This document shows positions 43,342-55,504 of a DNA stretch of 64,000 bases, piece after piece. Below the pieces are notes generated by a model. The model saw only the letters and a list, made by a program, of their open reading frames with translations, had not been told where the DNA came from and did not search any database. The stretch is from Fennellomyces sp. T-0311. Lineage: Eukaryota > Mucoromycota > Mucoromycetes > Mucorales > Lichtheimiaceae. Location of the stretch: the NCBI GenBank assembly GCA_025266875.1, contig JALLLT010000075.1, forward strand, positions 1 to 64,000, given 5' to 3'. The position numbers and the translations under genes were made by a program. Position 1 is the first letter of the stretch; the number at the start of each line of letters is the position of its first letter.

Positions 43342-43945
43342 TGATTGTGTTAACACTATATAATCTTACAGATCCTGACGTTCAATCAGCAGCAGGTATA
43401 CATAACTACATATGTACATTCGGGATCCAACGTTCCATTTTTTCATAGTCCAGCGCAACACGCCAGCTCGTACACGGACTGAAACCGAACGGAACAGTGA
43501 TCTTGCAGAAATCTTCCGACAGAAAGAAGGTAGCATGAGTACACGAGTGATTAATTATAGTATCACTAAATACTGTAGTCATTAGTTGAAATTACTGGCA
43601 AATCTGTGAAGCGGTTCTTGTGGTATCAATATGAAAAGGTAGAGGACCGCGATGGCAAATGCTGCTATCGGAACAAAAAGAGGCATGTGGATATTGTTGA
43701 ATATAACTTTAAGAAGTATCATGCTGTGAAGCCGAAACATCTATCGGCCGAAGCGCAAGATCTGCTGGATAAGGTGAATTCCAACGAGGTTAAACTGCTG
43801 AGAAGTGAAAGTGAGTAACTAATTGCCATTTGACATGATCGACAATATGCTGCTTACATTGCACGAGGACGTGTAGACTGTGAAACCTCTGCTAATGTAT
43901 CACAAGTTGCTTCTGATGATTCAGAAAACATTGATTAATTAACAA
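43342..43945 (+). pseudogene. Unknown multi-exon gene, 3' part
   Basis: Downstream of the MULE the interrupted intron ends ...CTTACAG and short exons follow: DPDVQSAA, then QRNTPARTRTETER...IFRQKE, then ITGKSVKRFLWYQYEK with CCYRNKKRHVDIVEYNFKKY, ending LLRSESE. Introns are 54-56 nt with GT...AG borders. The basic aromatic segment could bind DNA, but no family is recognised. It lies just upstream of the KDZ gene and may be a companion gene of that element. Confidence 0.4.
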
Positions 43946-44117
43946 ATATAACCGTGGTAGCACGTATTAATACCAATAAAGTCACTCAATCATTTACAGT
44001 TAGTAATAGAAATACCCATGTCCGTATATATTAGTAAATAAAAGTATTTATTTAAAAGAGAAGGATTAACTTCAATTTTTGCTCCCATTTCTTTCTGTAT
44101 ATTACATTTTCATCGCT

Positions 44118-46326
44118 ATGTCTGATAAAGATTCTTTTCAATGGATCTCACCCGCACCCGCGTGCCTCTCACGCTGCTCGTTCTTCTGGTCCTGTACGAC
44201 AGCGCGATAGAGGTGGAACGATTCGCGTTAGTCTACCTGCCCGACAGCGAATGGCTAGTAGTGCAACAAGAGCATCTACTTCAGAACTGCCTTCATCAAC
44301 AAGTAGTAGTAGCCGCTCTACTCTATTAAAATGTCGTAGAATCGAGGAGCCTACTTAAGGTATTTTAATTAGTTTATAATGTACATTAGCATATCCAAGA
44401 CCTATGTTACTAAATGCTGTGATGAATTATCTAAAACTATCTAGAAGATGGTGGTGCTTCCCCGGGCGGTGTTTTAGGTACAGAGCAGGAGAACCACAAT
44501 AGTGAGCACACTGCTACTCATAGAGCCAGCCGCACAAGGCAGTAAAAGCCTCCAAAGAGCTACTTGGAAAAGCTTAGCACTTTGGATAAAGGCTGGAAGG
44601 AGAAGCTACCTAAGCTTGCTGATATGTATGCTAGATGTCATACTGGCGATGGCCCACAGTTTACTGCAAACAAACCAGCGGCAGATTCGTGTCCTTGTGG
44701 TACCACTAAACGTCACAAGGAAATTCTTTGTGTTTTTATGGCTGGTATTGTGACTCTGATATAGATATCTCTAATATATATCTGCTAAGACATTAATACG
44801 TTTACTTACATATATCTTCAGGTATCGAAACCAAAACAATCATTTTTTGCGATTGCCGAAGCGATGTAGAGACGCTTTTACACCACCATCTTTTCCCTTC
44901 ATCTCCTTCTCAGCCAAGAGTAGGCTTTCATCTCAAACTGCTTGAATTTTATTCAGTTTTGCGGGTGAAAGGGCATGTTGCATGTCAAGCATTTGGTAAT
45001 ACATATGCATCTGTTCGCAACTACAAGGTAAAACATCTCGTATACTCAATTTAAGTAGTAACGTATTTCCCTTATTTATATATTAATAGAATCCTGACCA
45101 GTTGCGAAAGTCGCTAGCAAATGCGTTCTTTGTCTACAGAGAAATGCTAGCTATTATACAAACAAGACTTACCACTAAGTACGAGTCATTAGTGCCAAAA
45201 TTTCCATGTCCTGTCTGTCCTGAGGTAAGATGCATTCAAACAGCAATATTACACCGTTAGGTTAAGCATAACTAATGCAATCAAACGGTATATATATGTT
45301 CTCAGGATCAAAAAACTGTAACCTTGGACGGAAATTTCCAGCTTAGGCGTCGCAAGGCAAATGATAATGACATGAAAAAGCCTATACCTCGTGAATTCTT
45401 TTTAGCTGACAACGTACAAGACAAATTTGAATGGATAACGAGCAAATCTACAGCTAGCAACACCAACCCGGATGAAAAGAATCTCTGTAAAAGTGTTTAC
45501 AAAGCAGCAGAACTTACGTATACTTCCCAAAATTATTCAAAATTTCATGAAAGAGGTGTTGTTGGGTGTCTATGCGTCCATAATATTCCTCTTGCATTCA
45601 CAAACATTTATGAGTCAGGCGAAAAGTAAGATACTAAGCAGCTATTAACAATACGTCACTTTGATATATTGTTTCATCTTGATGAATGAAAGTTTATAAC
45701 CGATGTTTAGTACTTATTTAGCTAACCAATCGACTTTATTAGATATAAGTATGCTCTTGCTATTCTTGATATTTTATAAATGACGTACAAAACAAACAAC
45801 TTTTCTATCATGTATGACATTGCATGCCAATTTCAAAATTCCGTAAAGGTAATATTACATTTCTAAATGCGTGCATCTATATGCTACATAGTAAAAGTGA
45901 TTAATAACGTACATTATTTACATGTCAATAGAAAGCATTTCCAGAGCTGGTCAAAAAACGATAAATCTAAAATGGCCATTGGAGTGTTTCATGCATATAC
46001 TCACTCAATGTCATGCCAGCTAAAATTCAACCTATGTTACCTTGAAGGCTGGGAACTTATAAATGGTGAAGAATTGGAAAGACTATGGTTGTACTTCAAC
46101 AGGTTCGTTTCCATGACTCGACAAATGTCAGCTAAGCGCCATATGATTACTCTAAGCGATGCTATACAACATTACAAAGATAAGCATATTATAACACTAC
46201 GTAAGTAAATAGGATATCCGACATAATGTTGTATTTCATATTTACTTATCGATACAATTACTAGCGCAAGTTCTAAAGCAGCGAAGAAGAAAAGCCCAAG
46301 AACTTCTCGATGAAAGTATGGCATTT
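44118..46326 (+). pseudogene. KDZ (Kyakuja-Dileera-Zisupton) transposase gene, cut by the Gypsy element
   Basis: A multi-exon gene with short introns. A Ser/Arg-rich N terminus (44118-44345, apparent frameshift) and an exon with ADSCPCGTTKRHKE lead to FCDCRSDVETLLHHHLFPSS, the Cys cluster typical of KDZ proteins. Core motifs follow: KFPCPVCPE, first Asp in VTLDGNFQLRRRKAND, second Asp in SIMYDIACQFQN, then HAYTHSMSCQLKFN and the Glu region NGEELERLWLYFNRF. Stops lie in at least one exon (after YALAILDIL). The last exon (QVLKQRRRKAQELLDESM) runs into the 5' LTR at 46327. The sequence after the 3' LTR belongs to a different gene. Confidence 0.8.
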
Positions 46327-46496
46327 TGTCATATCCAGTGGTATTGAGAGACAAATGAGTTGTATCTGGTGTAACATGCGGTAGCTTAAGAATAGTCTAT
46401 TTTCAGTTTGTGTTTCTCTCTCTCTTTTCCAGAATAAATCTCTCCTCAAAAGAGTCTCACGAATTACTTCGTCCATACACACACCTAAACACTTCA
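46327..46496 (+). repeat. 5' LTR of the Gypsy element
   Basis: 170 bp from TGTCATATCCAG to CACTTCA. It contains CTCTCTCTCTTTTCC and AATAAATC, plausible transcription start and 3' processing signals. Confidence 0.85.
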
Positions 46497-46537
46497 TTTT
46501 TTTTGTGAATTCGCTCACCTCAACACCCTATACCAAC

Positions 46538-48637
46538 ATGAACGTCAACAATCTTGTCAACACTCCTGCCACCGCCAACACCAGCAATGCTAACGGTTCC
46601 CATGCCAATGGCACCCCCAATCTGGTCGCTACCCCACTCGTTGTTGGGCAGTTTTCCCTCAACACTGCCTTACCACCCATGGTACAGCAACCAATGTACT
46701 TTGGTGAGCAGCAGGCCACCCAGCAGCAGCAAGCCTCGCTGCAAGCGTCGCCTCAACAGCAACCGTTGCAACAGCAAGCAACTGACTCGCAAGTCGTCCA
46801 TGACGTCTGGGAACAGTGTCGTGGCTGACATGATAATCACATAAAGATGAATTCGGATAAACATAAGTTCGGATAAAAGAAGAATCAGATAAAATATGAA
46901 AGTGAAACAATCAGAGTGAAGAGCGACACTTAGTGAAACATCACTAGATGACAAATGTACCTTCAATAACTAGAAGATGCTAGAAGGACAGTCAAAGATG
47001 TGCCGTAGTCAACAGTATAAATAAGGCACTAGTTTAGCATATGAAAACACAACCAGAACAGAGATTTATTTTACGGTCTCAGCGACTCTTTATTGTTACC
47101 AATTGATCCTTCTACATCACAAGCAGTTTGTGCAACAGTAGCTGCAACAGCAACCTGCTTGGGAGCAGTTCGCCCAACAGCAGCTACAGCAGCAACAACA
47201 GTTCCAGCAGCAGCTCCAGCAGCTCCAGCAGCTCCAGCAGCAAGCCAACCAGGCTACGACAGTTAGCAATTTGCGACCGTTGATGCAGAGCATGAACCTA
47301 AATGGGGATGGGGACGCTTTGAACATTGCTGTGGACGCAGCACGCATTCCCCACGGTGCTGGATCCACCGTTATAACGCCAGTCCAAAACCATCAGGTTG
47401 CGGATACAGATGTCGATATGCCGCTTGCACCCTTGAGTTCATCTCTTCATTCAATTCATACTGATCCAAAGGTCTTGAAGGTCCAGAGTGTTAAGCGTCT
47501 CAGGGAGGAGCATGATGCTCTTACAACGCGCATTGCCTGATTGACTCCACAGGGCACACCAACTTCTCTTGAGGAACGTACCTTGGTTGGCGAACTCGTA
47601 AAAGAGTGCGATGCCATGCACAGTAGACTTCTCTCCATATGCTTAGGCTACCATATGGATCACCTCGATGAGCCTAAGTTCTGGACTCCTGAGATAAAGA
47701 ATGAAAGAGCTCAAAAGATGACAAAATGGGAGGCTGTACAGGCTAAAGCTGAGGTTATGGCACCTGTTCCTAGTGGGTTGCCTAAGTTAATCTTGAATAC
47801 ATTGCCCTCGTCGCGTAACAACAGCAGGGACTCCAAGGAAAAGGTTATCCTACCACCGTCCATTGGGCAAGAGTTTTTGAATCCTCTATCAAGGTTCATA
47901 ACTTAGATGTAGAGAACCATTGGAAGAGATTGCTTTACTTTGCACTCGACCATTTCCAGCGTGAACGGTTGTCAACTTTTTTGAAGGACACCTACCCTTC
48001 ATCCAAGCCAACTTGGGTGCAAGCCAAAGAAGGCATTGCGACTTTGTTTGACACCATAGTGCAAAGACGTTACAACAATGAGCAGGTTCTTGAGTGCTAT
48101 CAAAAGCATTCAGAAAGTCTTGCAGAGTACGTTAAGCACTTCCTTGAACTTGTAGTGGCAAGTGAATATTTGCCTGCTAATCAAGTAGTGTTTGATACAT
48201 TCCTTGTTCATATGCAAGAGGATTTACGCCAGGAGGCCTATAAATGGCTTTCCAAGGAGTACAGCAACAACTGGCCCTCTGATATCAATGAGGTTGCTCC
48301 TCACATCATTGTGTTGAGTACCCCCAGAGGCGAAAGACAGCACCACCATTTATTCCGTAAGTCACACAACCACCGTCATCATCTGTATGATAGAGAAAGT
48401 CGTCATGATCCTTCACGTGTGCAGGAACAGCACTCTGCTCCTGGAAACAGTGGTGGTGATACGAAGAAAGTCCGAGGCAACAGGCCAAAGTCCAACAAGG
48501 ACAAGAAGCCTTGGTGCAGCTCTGCCAGCCAAGCGTATTTCAATCGCGCTGCCAAACAGGCAAAGAAAAATTGGGACCAGCAGAAGAAAGATGCTGAGAG
48601 AGGCGAACCATTCTCTTCACCCTGTAAGTTTTCCTGA
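46538..48637 (+). pseudogene. Gypsy gag region, broken
   Basis: It starts MNVNNLVNTPATAN and is Asn/Thr- then very Gln-rich. A solo LTR interrupts it (46817-47121). Later parts include MTKWEAVQAKAEVM and a capsid-like stretch (HWKRLLYFALDHFQRERL...YPSSKPTWVQAKEGI, LVHMQEDLRQEAYKWL). Breaks: a TAG just after the solo LTR, a TGA at 47538-47540, a shift near 47888, and a TGA at 48635-48637 that separates gag from pol. No CCHC zinc knuckle is visible. Confidence 0.7.
46817..47121. repeat. Solo LTR (305 bp) inside the Gypsy gag
   Basis: It starts TGTCGTGGCTGAC and ends TACATCACA. The flanks AACAG (46812-46816) and AGCAG (47122-47126) are a 5-bp duplication with one change. Removing it restores the gag reading GTCTGGGAACAG|TTTGTGCAACAG. 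An internal TATAAATAAGG supports an LTR promoter. It is unlike the Gypsy LTR and the solo LTR at 12697. Confidence 0.7.
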
Positions 48638-51600
48638 ATGGCTGGTTTTAGGAACACTACCAAAATCAGACCTTCCGTCATTCACGATGATGAGACACTA
48701 ATTCCAGTCATTATACAGAATACCGAGGTCCACTGTCTGTTAGATCCAGGGGCTAATTTTTCATCGTTGTTGCCCAAGTTCTGTAAAGAACAAGAAATCA
48801 TCATAAATAAACCATTTAAGAATGCTGAACCAATCTATCTTGCAGACGGAACTATCACAGATTGCAGAGCTGGTTACACACAGGAATTATTAGTGGAATA
48901 CCAACAGGAAATTTTCGTCAATTACAGCTTTGAGGTTATGCCCTTAGCTAGACATCATGCAGCTTCCATCGGCCATGATCTTATCAGAAAATTGGGTACT
49001 GAATTTACAAATCTTGCTACTAGCTTTGACAAACCTGATTGGTTTGAAGCACTGGACCTAGAACATGCTTTGCCACAGCCAAATGCTTCACTTGCAGGCA
49101 CACCTGCGGAGCACAAAGCCTTTATGGCAGCCATTCAATCATACTTGGATGAAAACGTGGCCATACCGCCTAATGCTTTTTATATCTTACCTAAAGCTAA
49201 AATATATCTTCCCACTCCTGAGGGTAAAGTTGTTTACCATAAACAATACTGCTTGGCATATCATGATCGTCCTATTGTACAGCAAGCCATTAACAAATGG
49301 AAAGCTGATGGAATTATTGCCGAGGTTCCACGGAACATACCTGAGCCAAAATGGAATAATTCTCTTACCATAGCACCTAAGAAAGACGCTCTCAGAAGGA
49401 AAGTTGGGCACAGAATTTGCCTTGACGTGCGGGCTTTGAATTTATTGCTCCCCGAGGACTATCATGGATTGCTGCTTATTTCTAATATCTGTGATAAGAT
49501 TGGCATGGCAAAAGCAAACGTGTATACAATGCTGGACATACAGCCGCGTTTAACAAGATGCCTTTAGCATCATTTGAAGACGCAATCAAAACGTCTTTTC
49601 AGGCTCTGGATGGCAAAGCCTATTACCATATTGGTTCATGTTTTGGTATCAAATTTTTAAGTTCTGCGTTTCAACACTGCATGGTTACCTTGACCCATGA
49701 TCTTCAAGATTTTACTGCTGTGTTTGTCAATGATCTGGTGATCTTTAGCTCCAATATGGAGGAACATCGAAAACATGTTATTGAAGTTCTAAAACGACTT
49801 ACCGCAGTTAACTTGACTCTGCAACCCAAAAAATTCGCATTTGGCATGCAATCTATTTATTTACTGGGATTTCATATTGTGGAGCGCGGCATGAAAATTC
49901 CAGACGACCGAAAGGTAGCAAATGTCAGAGAATGACCTGTACCAAAAACAGGAAAGGACATTGAGCGATTTCTGGGTGTGATCAATTACTTTCGGGAACA
50001 CATTCCCAATGCATTGCAGCTTACTGCACCCTTGGATGCACTTCACAAATGCGGAGATCTCACCCCAATTTGGACCGAGACTCACATGCTCGCTTTCAAT
50101 AAGCTCAAATACGTTTTCATACAACGTCCCATTCTTTATGCACCTTCGTTTGAACATCGTTTTTGCATTGCCACTGACGCAAGCAATACCTGAATTGGTG
50201 CAGTGCTTTTTCAGAAGATCGATGGCAAGATCTGTCATATTGCTTTCCAAGCAAGAGCGCTCACCGCCGCTGAACGACGCTACTGTGTAACCAAGCGAGA
50301 ACTTTTGTGTGTCATTTTTGCACTCAACCGCTTCCATGTTTACATTTGGCAAAATTTCTTCCAACTGTACACTGATCACAAGAGCCTGATTTACATCCAC
50401 AAACAGGAGAACTTAAATCATATGCTTCTCAAACGGTACGATCGTATTGTCTCTTACGATTTTGAAGTCATCCATCTGCCAGGCATTCAAAATGTTTTGC
50501 CTGATCGTTTATCGCGCCTTTTCCCAGTGGATCAGCCACTGGAGGGGGGGTGAAACTGGTATGATTACCAAGAACGATTACTCTGACACCTATGACCTGC
50601 ATCAACAGGATAGTTTAAACGTCAACCGGGCAGCAATTATAGACACAGATGAGTTGCTTGTACCACCGAAACCAGATCGCCAAGAGCTTCTGGAAACTTC
50701 ACATTTGTTAGGACATTTCGGTGCAACTGCAATTGTGAAAGACTTATATGCTCAAGGGATACACTGGCCTTCCTTAAAGGAAGAGGCTTTAAAGCTGGTA
50801 AAATTATGTGCACAGTGTCAAAAATTCAACATAGCTACCAAAGGCTATCATCCCTTACAACCAATTTCCAGCGCTATTCCAGGCGATCATTGGGCTATTG
50901 ATACAGCTGGAAAATTTCCCACTTCAAAGTCTGGAAACTCCTATCTCCTTATTTTGGTTGACATTTGCACATGATTCTGCATTTTGAGACCATTGCCAGA
51001 TAAGTCAGGTGCTACAATCACTCAATGCTTAGTTCAAATCTTTTGCGATTTTGGATTACCCCGCATTGTACAATCGGACAATAGTACCGAATTTGTCAAT
51101 GACGTTATGAGTAGATTTGCAGATGCAGCAGGTTTTGAACAGCGCTTGATCACTGCTTATCATGCCAGTGCCAATGGTGCCGCAGAGCACTGGGTACAAT
51201 CATCTATACGTGGCATTAAAAAGGCTATGCAAGGAGCAACTACAGACTGGGATGCCTTCGTACCAAGCGTACAGCTTAGTCTAAATAACAAAGTGTCTGA
51301 AAGGCACAATACCCGACCTTTCACACTGATGTTTGCCTGAACTCCGAATAACTTTAAAGATTATCAGAAAGACAAGCTGTTGGTTCCGCTCACTGATAAA
51401 GAAATCGATTATCATATCGACCATATTGCAAATATCATTTTCCCAGCGATAAATGAAAAAACAGAGCAGATTAACAAAAAACACAAAGAAAAGTTTGACG
51501 AAAGTCATCGTATGGTTGATTATCCTCCTAACAGTCATGTTATGGTACGCAATCGCGAATGCCAGTCAAAGCTTGATCCCACCTGGGTTGGACCCTACAA

Positions 51601-51979
51601 AGTGGTCAGACGCACAGATGGAGATTCCTACATTCTCAGAGATCTTCAAGGAGATCTGGAATTGCGAGGTTATAAAGCTTATGAGCTGAAAGAAGCTATT
51701 TCCACAAGGAAAACGACTGGTAAGGATAGAGCCTATTTTGTGCATGCAATCGTAGCACACAGAAAAGGCAAGAACCAAACGTATGAATACAAAGTGCGTT
51801 GGAAAGGCTATGGTCCTCATGAAGACACATGGGAACCTCCACAGAGTTTTGATGATGTGCAAACTATCAGTGACTACTGGAAAAAGATTGGCCAAAAAGA
51901 GCCAACAGGCCCTAAAAAGGGAAAATGGAAACAACCTGCTAGACATGCAGCTTCCGTAAATAAGAAACGACGCTTATAA
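48638..51979 (+). pseudogene. Gypsy pol: protease, RT, RNase H, integrase, chromodomain
   Basis: Readable in order: protease (VHCLLDPGANFSSLL), reverse transcriptase from ALNLLLPEDY, RNase H (FQLYTDHKSLIYIH), the integrase zinc region (HLLGHFGA...CAQCQKF) and the integrase core. The core keeps Asp in HWAIDTAGK, Asp in IVQSDNSTEFVN and Glu in GAAEHW. A C-terminal chromodomain follows (YEYKVRWKGYGPHEDTWEP), which targets chromatin in chromoviruses. Defects: a 1-base loss near 49543, TGA codons at 49933, 50191, 50972 and 51338, and FVND instead of the catalytic F/YVDD in reverse transcriptase. The element cannot transpose by itself. Confidence 0.9.
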
Positions 51980-52057
51980 TAAGACCTACCCATTTCATAG
52001 ATAATACCCCTCAAAGGATATTTTTATTATACTGGCGTCAAGCCTGGGGGAGGGTCA

Positions 52058-52237
52058 TGTTGTATCCAGTGGTATCGGGAGACAAATAAGTTGTATCTGG
52101 TGTAACATGCGGTAGCTTAAGAATAGTCTATTTTCAATTTGTGTTTCTCTCTCTCTTTTCCGGAATAAATCTCTCCTCAAAAGAGTCTCACGAATTACTT
52201 CGTCCATACACACACCTAAACACACCTAAACACTTCA
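52058..52237 (+). repeat. 3' LTR of the Gypsy element
   Basis: 180 bp, matching the 5' LTR except for a few substitutions and a duplicated CACACCTAAA unit near the end. Confidence 0.85.
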
Positions 52238-53105
52238 GCAAGGCATTCGATTTTCGAAAAGTCAAGCATAAAAAAAATCAAGCTCAAAAAGCTAGAAAGA
52301 CTGGCGATAAAGAGGAGGTATTGTGCATTAGTTCTTTGAATTAATTTAAACAATCGTTTAAATATCTGATCTTAACGTATCATTAGGAGTACGGTATTAA
52401 GAGGGGGACACTGTTTACAACTTTACCAGCATTTTCTGGTCCAGAATTTTTGGTTACGATGAGTTCCATATCTTGGGACACAATATCGCACACCAGGTGT
52501 GGGGTATGCTTTCTGGGAAATATGAAGATCGCAATTCACCGTTTGTCTTGGAAAAAAAGTATTTGAAACACATTGGCGAAGCAATGGCAAATGCAAATAA
52601 CAACTTGCCGAAAACATTCGAAGGCGCATTAGTAGGTAATACTAGTTCTTATAAGTTTGCGTGATTAAATGGAAGAATGCACCAAACTAAATTTTTGATT
52701 ATAGATATTCATTCGCAACCAAATTTCGCAAGATGCGTGGACTGGATCATGTTTATACTGCACATCATACCAACATACGTTATTGAGCAGCTAAACTTTC
52801 AGCAATCCAATTCTAAACAATCAAAGAAAAGTCCACATATATTTAACAAATCCAAGGAAGCTCTTCTTGCGCTCTCGTCCGCCGCAAGCCTTATATTGGA
52901 ATTTCAAATCAGTGAAGAAAAAATACAGAAAATTACAAGGTTAGTATGATGGCTTTAAGCCGTAATGTGATATCTGATCTTTATTTTTGCACTTATTCGG
53001 AGCATAGGCATGTTAATACATGGCATAGATTTCTTCATGATGAGATGCCAGTCAACGCTTTTACGATTAGCCAGCACTATTATTGTATCCAACATGAACA
53101 TAATC
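52238..53105 (+). pseudogene. Tnp2/DUF4218-type transposase-like gene, first part
   Basis: Exons encode KAFDFRKVKHKKNQ, EYGIKRGTLFTTLPAF, then GYDEFHILGHNIAHQVW, KYLKHIGEAMANANNNLP, RCVDWIMFILHIIPTYVIEQ and HVNTWHRFLHDEMPVNAFTISQHYYC. I recall this run (D/E-x-H-x2-G-H-G, then the VDW-x2-F helix, then F-x-I-x-Q-H) from the domain C-terminal of the catalytic region in many fungal CMC-type proteins. The N-terminal part is missing because the Gypsy element borders it. A shift near 52440 breaks the frame. The gene is cut near 53105 by the Crypton and resumes near 55505. Confidence 0.55.
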
Positions 53106-53298
53106 ACTGATCAGTATCTCGGAACGGTTATCTCTCACTTTCCTTTTTGGTAAAAATCACTCATGCAGACATATCTTCCATATCCGGCATATTGTCATAG
53201 ACGTTATCATGAACACGTGTCAACAGCTATCACTTAGCTTATCGTTATCCGTTATGGACCGGCGCCATAAATGATAGTTATCACACGGCTCCGCCATA

Positions 53299-53363
53299 AT
53301 ATGGTATTTATCAGGCCGCACGAGCTGACGCAGTCACGAGTGCCCTGCCTGATAAAACCATAT
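53299..53363. repeat. Hairpin in the Crypton left region
   Basis: ATATGGTATTTATCAGGC (53299-53316) pairs with GCCTGATAAAACCATAT (53347-53363) with one bulge, around a 30-nt loop. A second inverted pair TTATGG...CCATAA lies just upstream, near 53250. Confidence 0.6.
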
Positions 53364-53627
53364 ACGGAGCAAGTGTGTTAACTGATTTATCATACGATCT
53401 TCACCATCATACAGTGTTCAATTAGTAATTTGATATGCCCAGAGTGGCCAAGTCGATGCTTTGAAGCAGTTAATTTTTTTTTTGCCAATATGAAAGTTAA
53501 CTGAAAAAGGTTCCTGCGCCTCGGTGATACGTCACTCATAAGCCTGTCGCACAGACATTTGACAGCTGTGTAAATAAAGCATGCGGTGCCCAAAAAAACT
53601 TTTTTTTTGCTCGTTTATTTACTTACA

Positions 53628-55101
53628 ATGACACCTGCACCTACGGGTCCGTGAATAACAAAACCAATTGCACTAACTATACACTAATATAAGGATTTGA
53701 GTAGCAGACGATGGGAGCCTATGGTCGAGCATTGATGATGCTGACATTCTCAAGATGGAAGATCAGTCTCGTGTAAAAAATACAGACCGTAACACCAAGA
53801 TGTGGTTACGAAGATTTGACGAGTACCGCAAGGACTTCTGCCCGGATAAAACGATCCTTGAGCTGCCGATTACTGATCTACTGGCTCATTTACGCAGATT
53901 TTTTACTGGCCTACGCAGATTGGACGGCGCCGAGTATAAGACGAAGAATGTTCACAATTGCTTCGCAGCTCTTAACCGATATCTCAAGGAACACTACAGC
54001 CCTGAAAACCCTCTGGACATCATGAGCGATCCTCGCTTCTTACCTTTGCATCGTGTTATCGATGGCAAAATGAAAGTTCTCACAAGTAATGGAGGGCTAC
54101 GCACACAAGGCGCTTCTGTTATTTCTGAAAATGAACAACAGGTTTTGCTTAACTCCCCATCTTACTCAAGAGACACTGCCACCGGCCTTATACGCAGAGT
54201 ACACTTTTGGGTTGGGCTGTATGGCGCAGTCCGTGGACAGCAACATGCGCATATTACCATTGATATGCTCGAGCGAAGCCAGACGGAAATCGATGGTAGG
54301 AGACATGCATGCTACTTTATACATTTTGTCGGTGAAAAGAACATCCAAGGCGGATTGAAATCACGCGGTACCGGTGAAGAATCTCGATATGCGATAATCC
54401 CACCTGATATAACAGTCAAGATTCCCAACCTAACGCCAATTGCGGACATCGACCTCTACCTATCCAAACGTCCACAAGATTGCAAGTCCCGCAAGCTGTA
54501 TCTACAGCCTAGTCGCAATGGCGAATTTTCCTACAGATGTCAACCGATCGGTCAGAATAGTCTTAACAAGTATTTAAAAAAAGGATGTGCTGATGCCAAG
54601 ATCGATTACAAAAAAATCACCAACCACTCATTGCGCAAGACAATTGCAACACGTTTATTTGCTGCTAACATCGATGAGCAGTTAATTATGGAATCAACTG
54701 GTAAAGTAGATATATCGAATATGCTAAACCAAAATGCTCATCATTTGTTTTCTTATTCTGTAGGTCATCGTAGTACCGCTGGCGTCCGCGCGTACAAAAT
54801 TTCAACACAAGAACAAAGGGTACATACTGCAGCTCTGCTGCATACCAACCAAGATTTCTCTTCTGTTGACAGTTCTACAAGCTTGGTCCCATCGAAACCT
54901 TCCTGTCAAGAAGATGAAAAAAAGCACCGACTTGCTTTGCAGCGCTCTGTTGCAGAGGAAGCCGCACCTGCATTTGACCAGGCATCACTGATAATTAATG
55001 CAGCAAATGTTGGTGGAAAACGAATTGAAGACGTTCTTTCCACTGTATTGACCGTGTTGTCAAAGACCGGTACAAATGCCAACATTAAGATTGACATTTA
55101 G
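53628..55101 (+). CDS. Crypton-like tyrosine recombinase (450 aa, three exons)
   Basis: A 19-nt first exon (53628-53646, MTPAPT) splices to 53705-54700 and 54764-55101, giving 450 residues in frame. The N-terminal core-binding part contains TKMWLRRFDEY and NVHNCFAALNRYL. Catalytic residues follow: Arg in GLYGAVRGQ, His and Arg in TNHSLRKTIATR, the second His in TGHRS, and the Tyr nucleophile in GVRAYK. The 63-nt second intron (GTAAAG...TGTAG, with GCTAAAC as a possible branch site) is a multiple of three and has no stop. Retaining it inserts 21 residues inside the TG|HRS motif, so splicing is needed for a normal active site. The GCR1_C domain of many fungal Cryptons is absent. It most resembles the DUF3504/KIAA1958-like branch. 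Confidence 0.85.
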
Positions 55102-55504
55102 ATTAAAAGATATGATTACTAATGAATATTTTACCGGAAAGAGCTACTGAAGGGTTTTTTATATCACTTGCCGTTTAAGGGAAGCTACTCGATGTTTTTT
55201 GATATCATCTACTATAACGAGGGATACTCGATATGATATACGATTTATTGGCAATACTTTACTTAATGTTGAAACTCCGGTCGTGTGATAACGATAGACA
55301 TCACTCGTTTCTCAATAACACCCCAACATGACATACGTAATGGATATACAGGTATAATCATGATATAACCTTGGATAACATCGGTAATAGGAAGTCCCAT
55401 CCATGATAAGCATTTAATATAAATAGAGCGAACTCTTCATCAATAAACTACAGTTTTCTGAGTCTTATTGACTTCTATTGTCCCTTTTCGATACTCGCTA
55501 CTTC

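Larger units (their letters stand above)
46327..52237 (+). mobile_element. Ty3/Gypsy chromovirus-type LTR retrotransposon, decayed
   Basis: LTRs at 46327-46496 and 52058-52237 are nearly identical (TGT-ATCCAGTGGTAT...CACTTCA), apart from a 10-bp duplication in the 3' copy. A polypurine tract (GGGGGAGGG) precedes the 3' LTR. Gag, protease, reverse transcriptase, RNase H, integrase and a chromodomain follow in Gypsy order. Flanking bases do not form a duplication (GCATT/GCAAG), and the left and right flanks belong to different genes, so the element probably marks a recombination junction. Confidence 0.9.
53106..55504 (+). mobile_element. Crypton-type tyrosine recombinase element
   Basis: About 2.4 kb separates two parts of one gene and contains only a tyrosine recombinase gene. 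There are no long terminal repeats, as expected for a Crypton. Exact ends are not resolved. Several inverted repeats crowd the left side (53230-53380). Confidence 0.6.

Noticed and set aside
52238..52970. 3' continuation of the KDZ gene after the Gypsy element
   Set aside because: The motifs here (DEFHILGHNIAHQVW, RCVDWIMF) belong to a different transposase-like family, and no target duplication links the two flanks.
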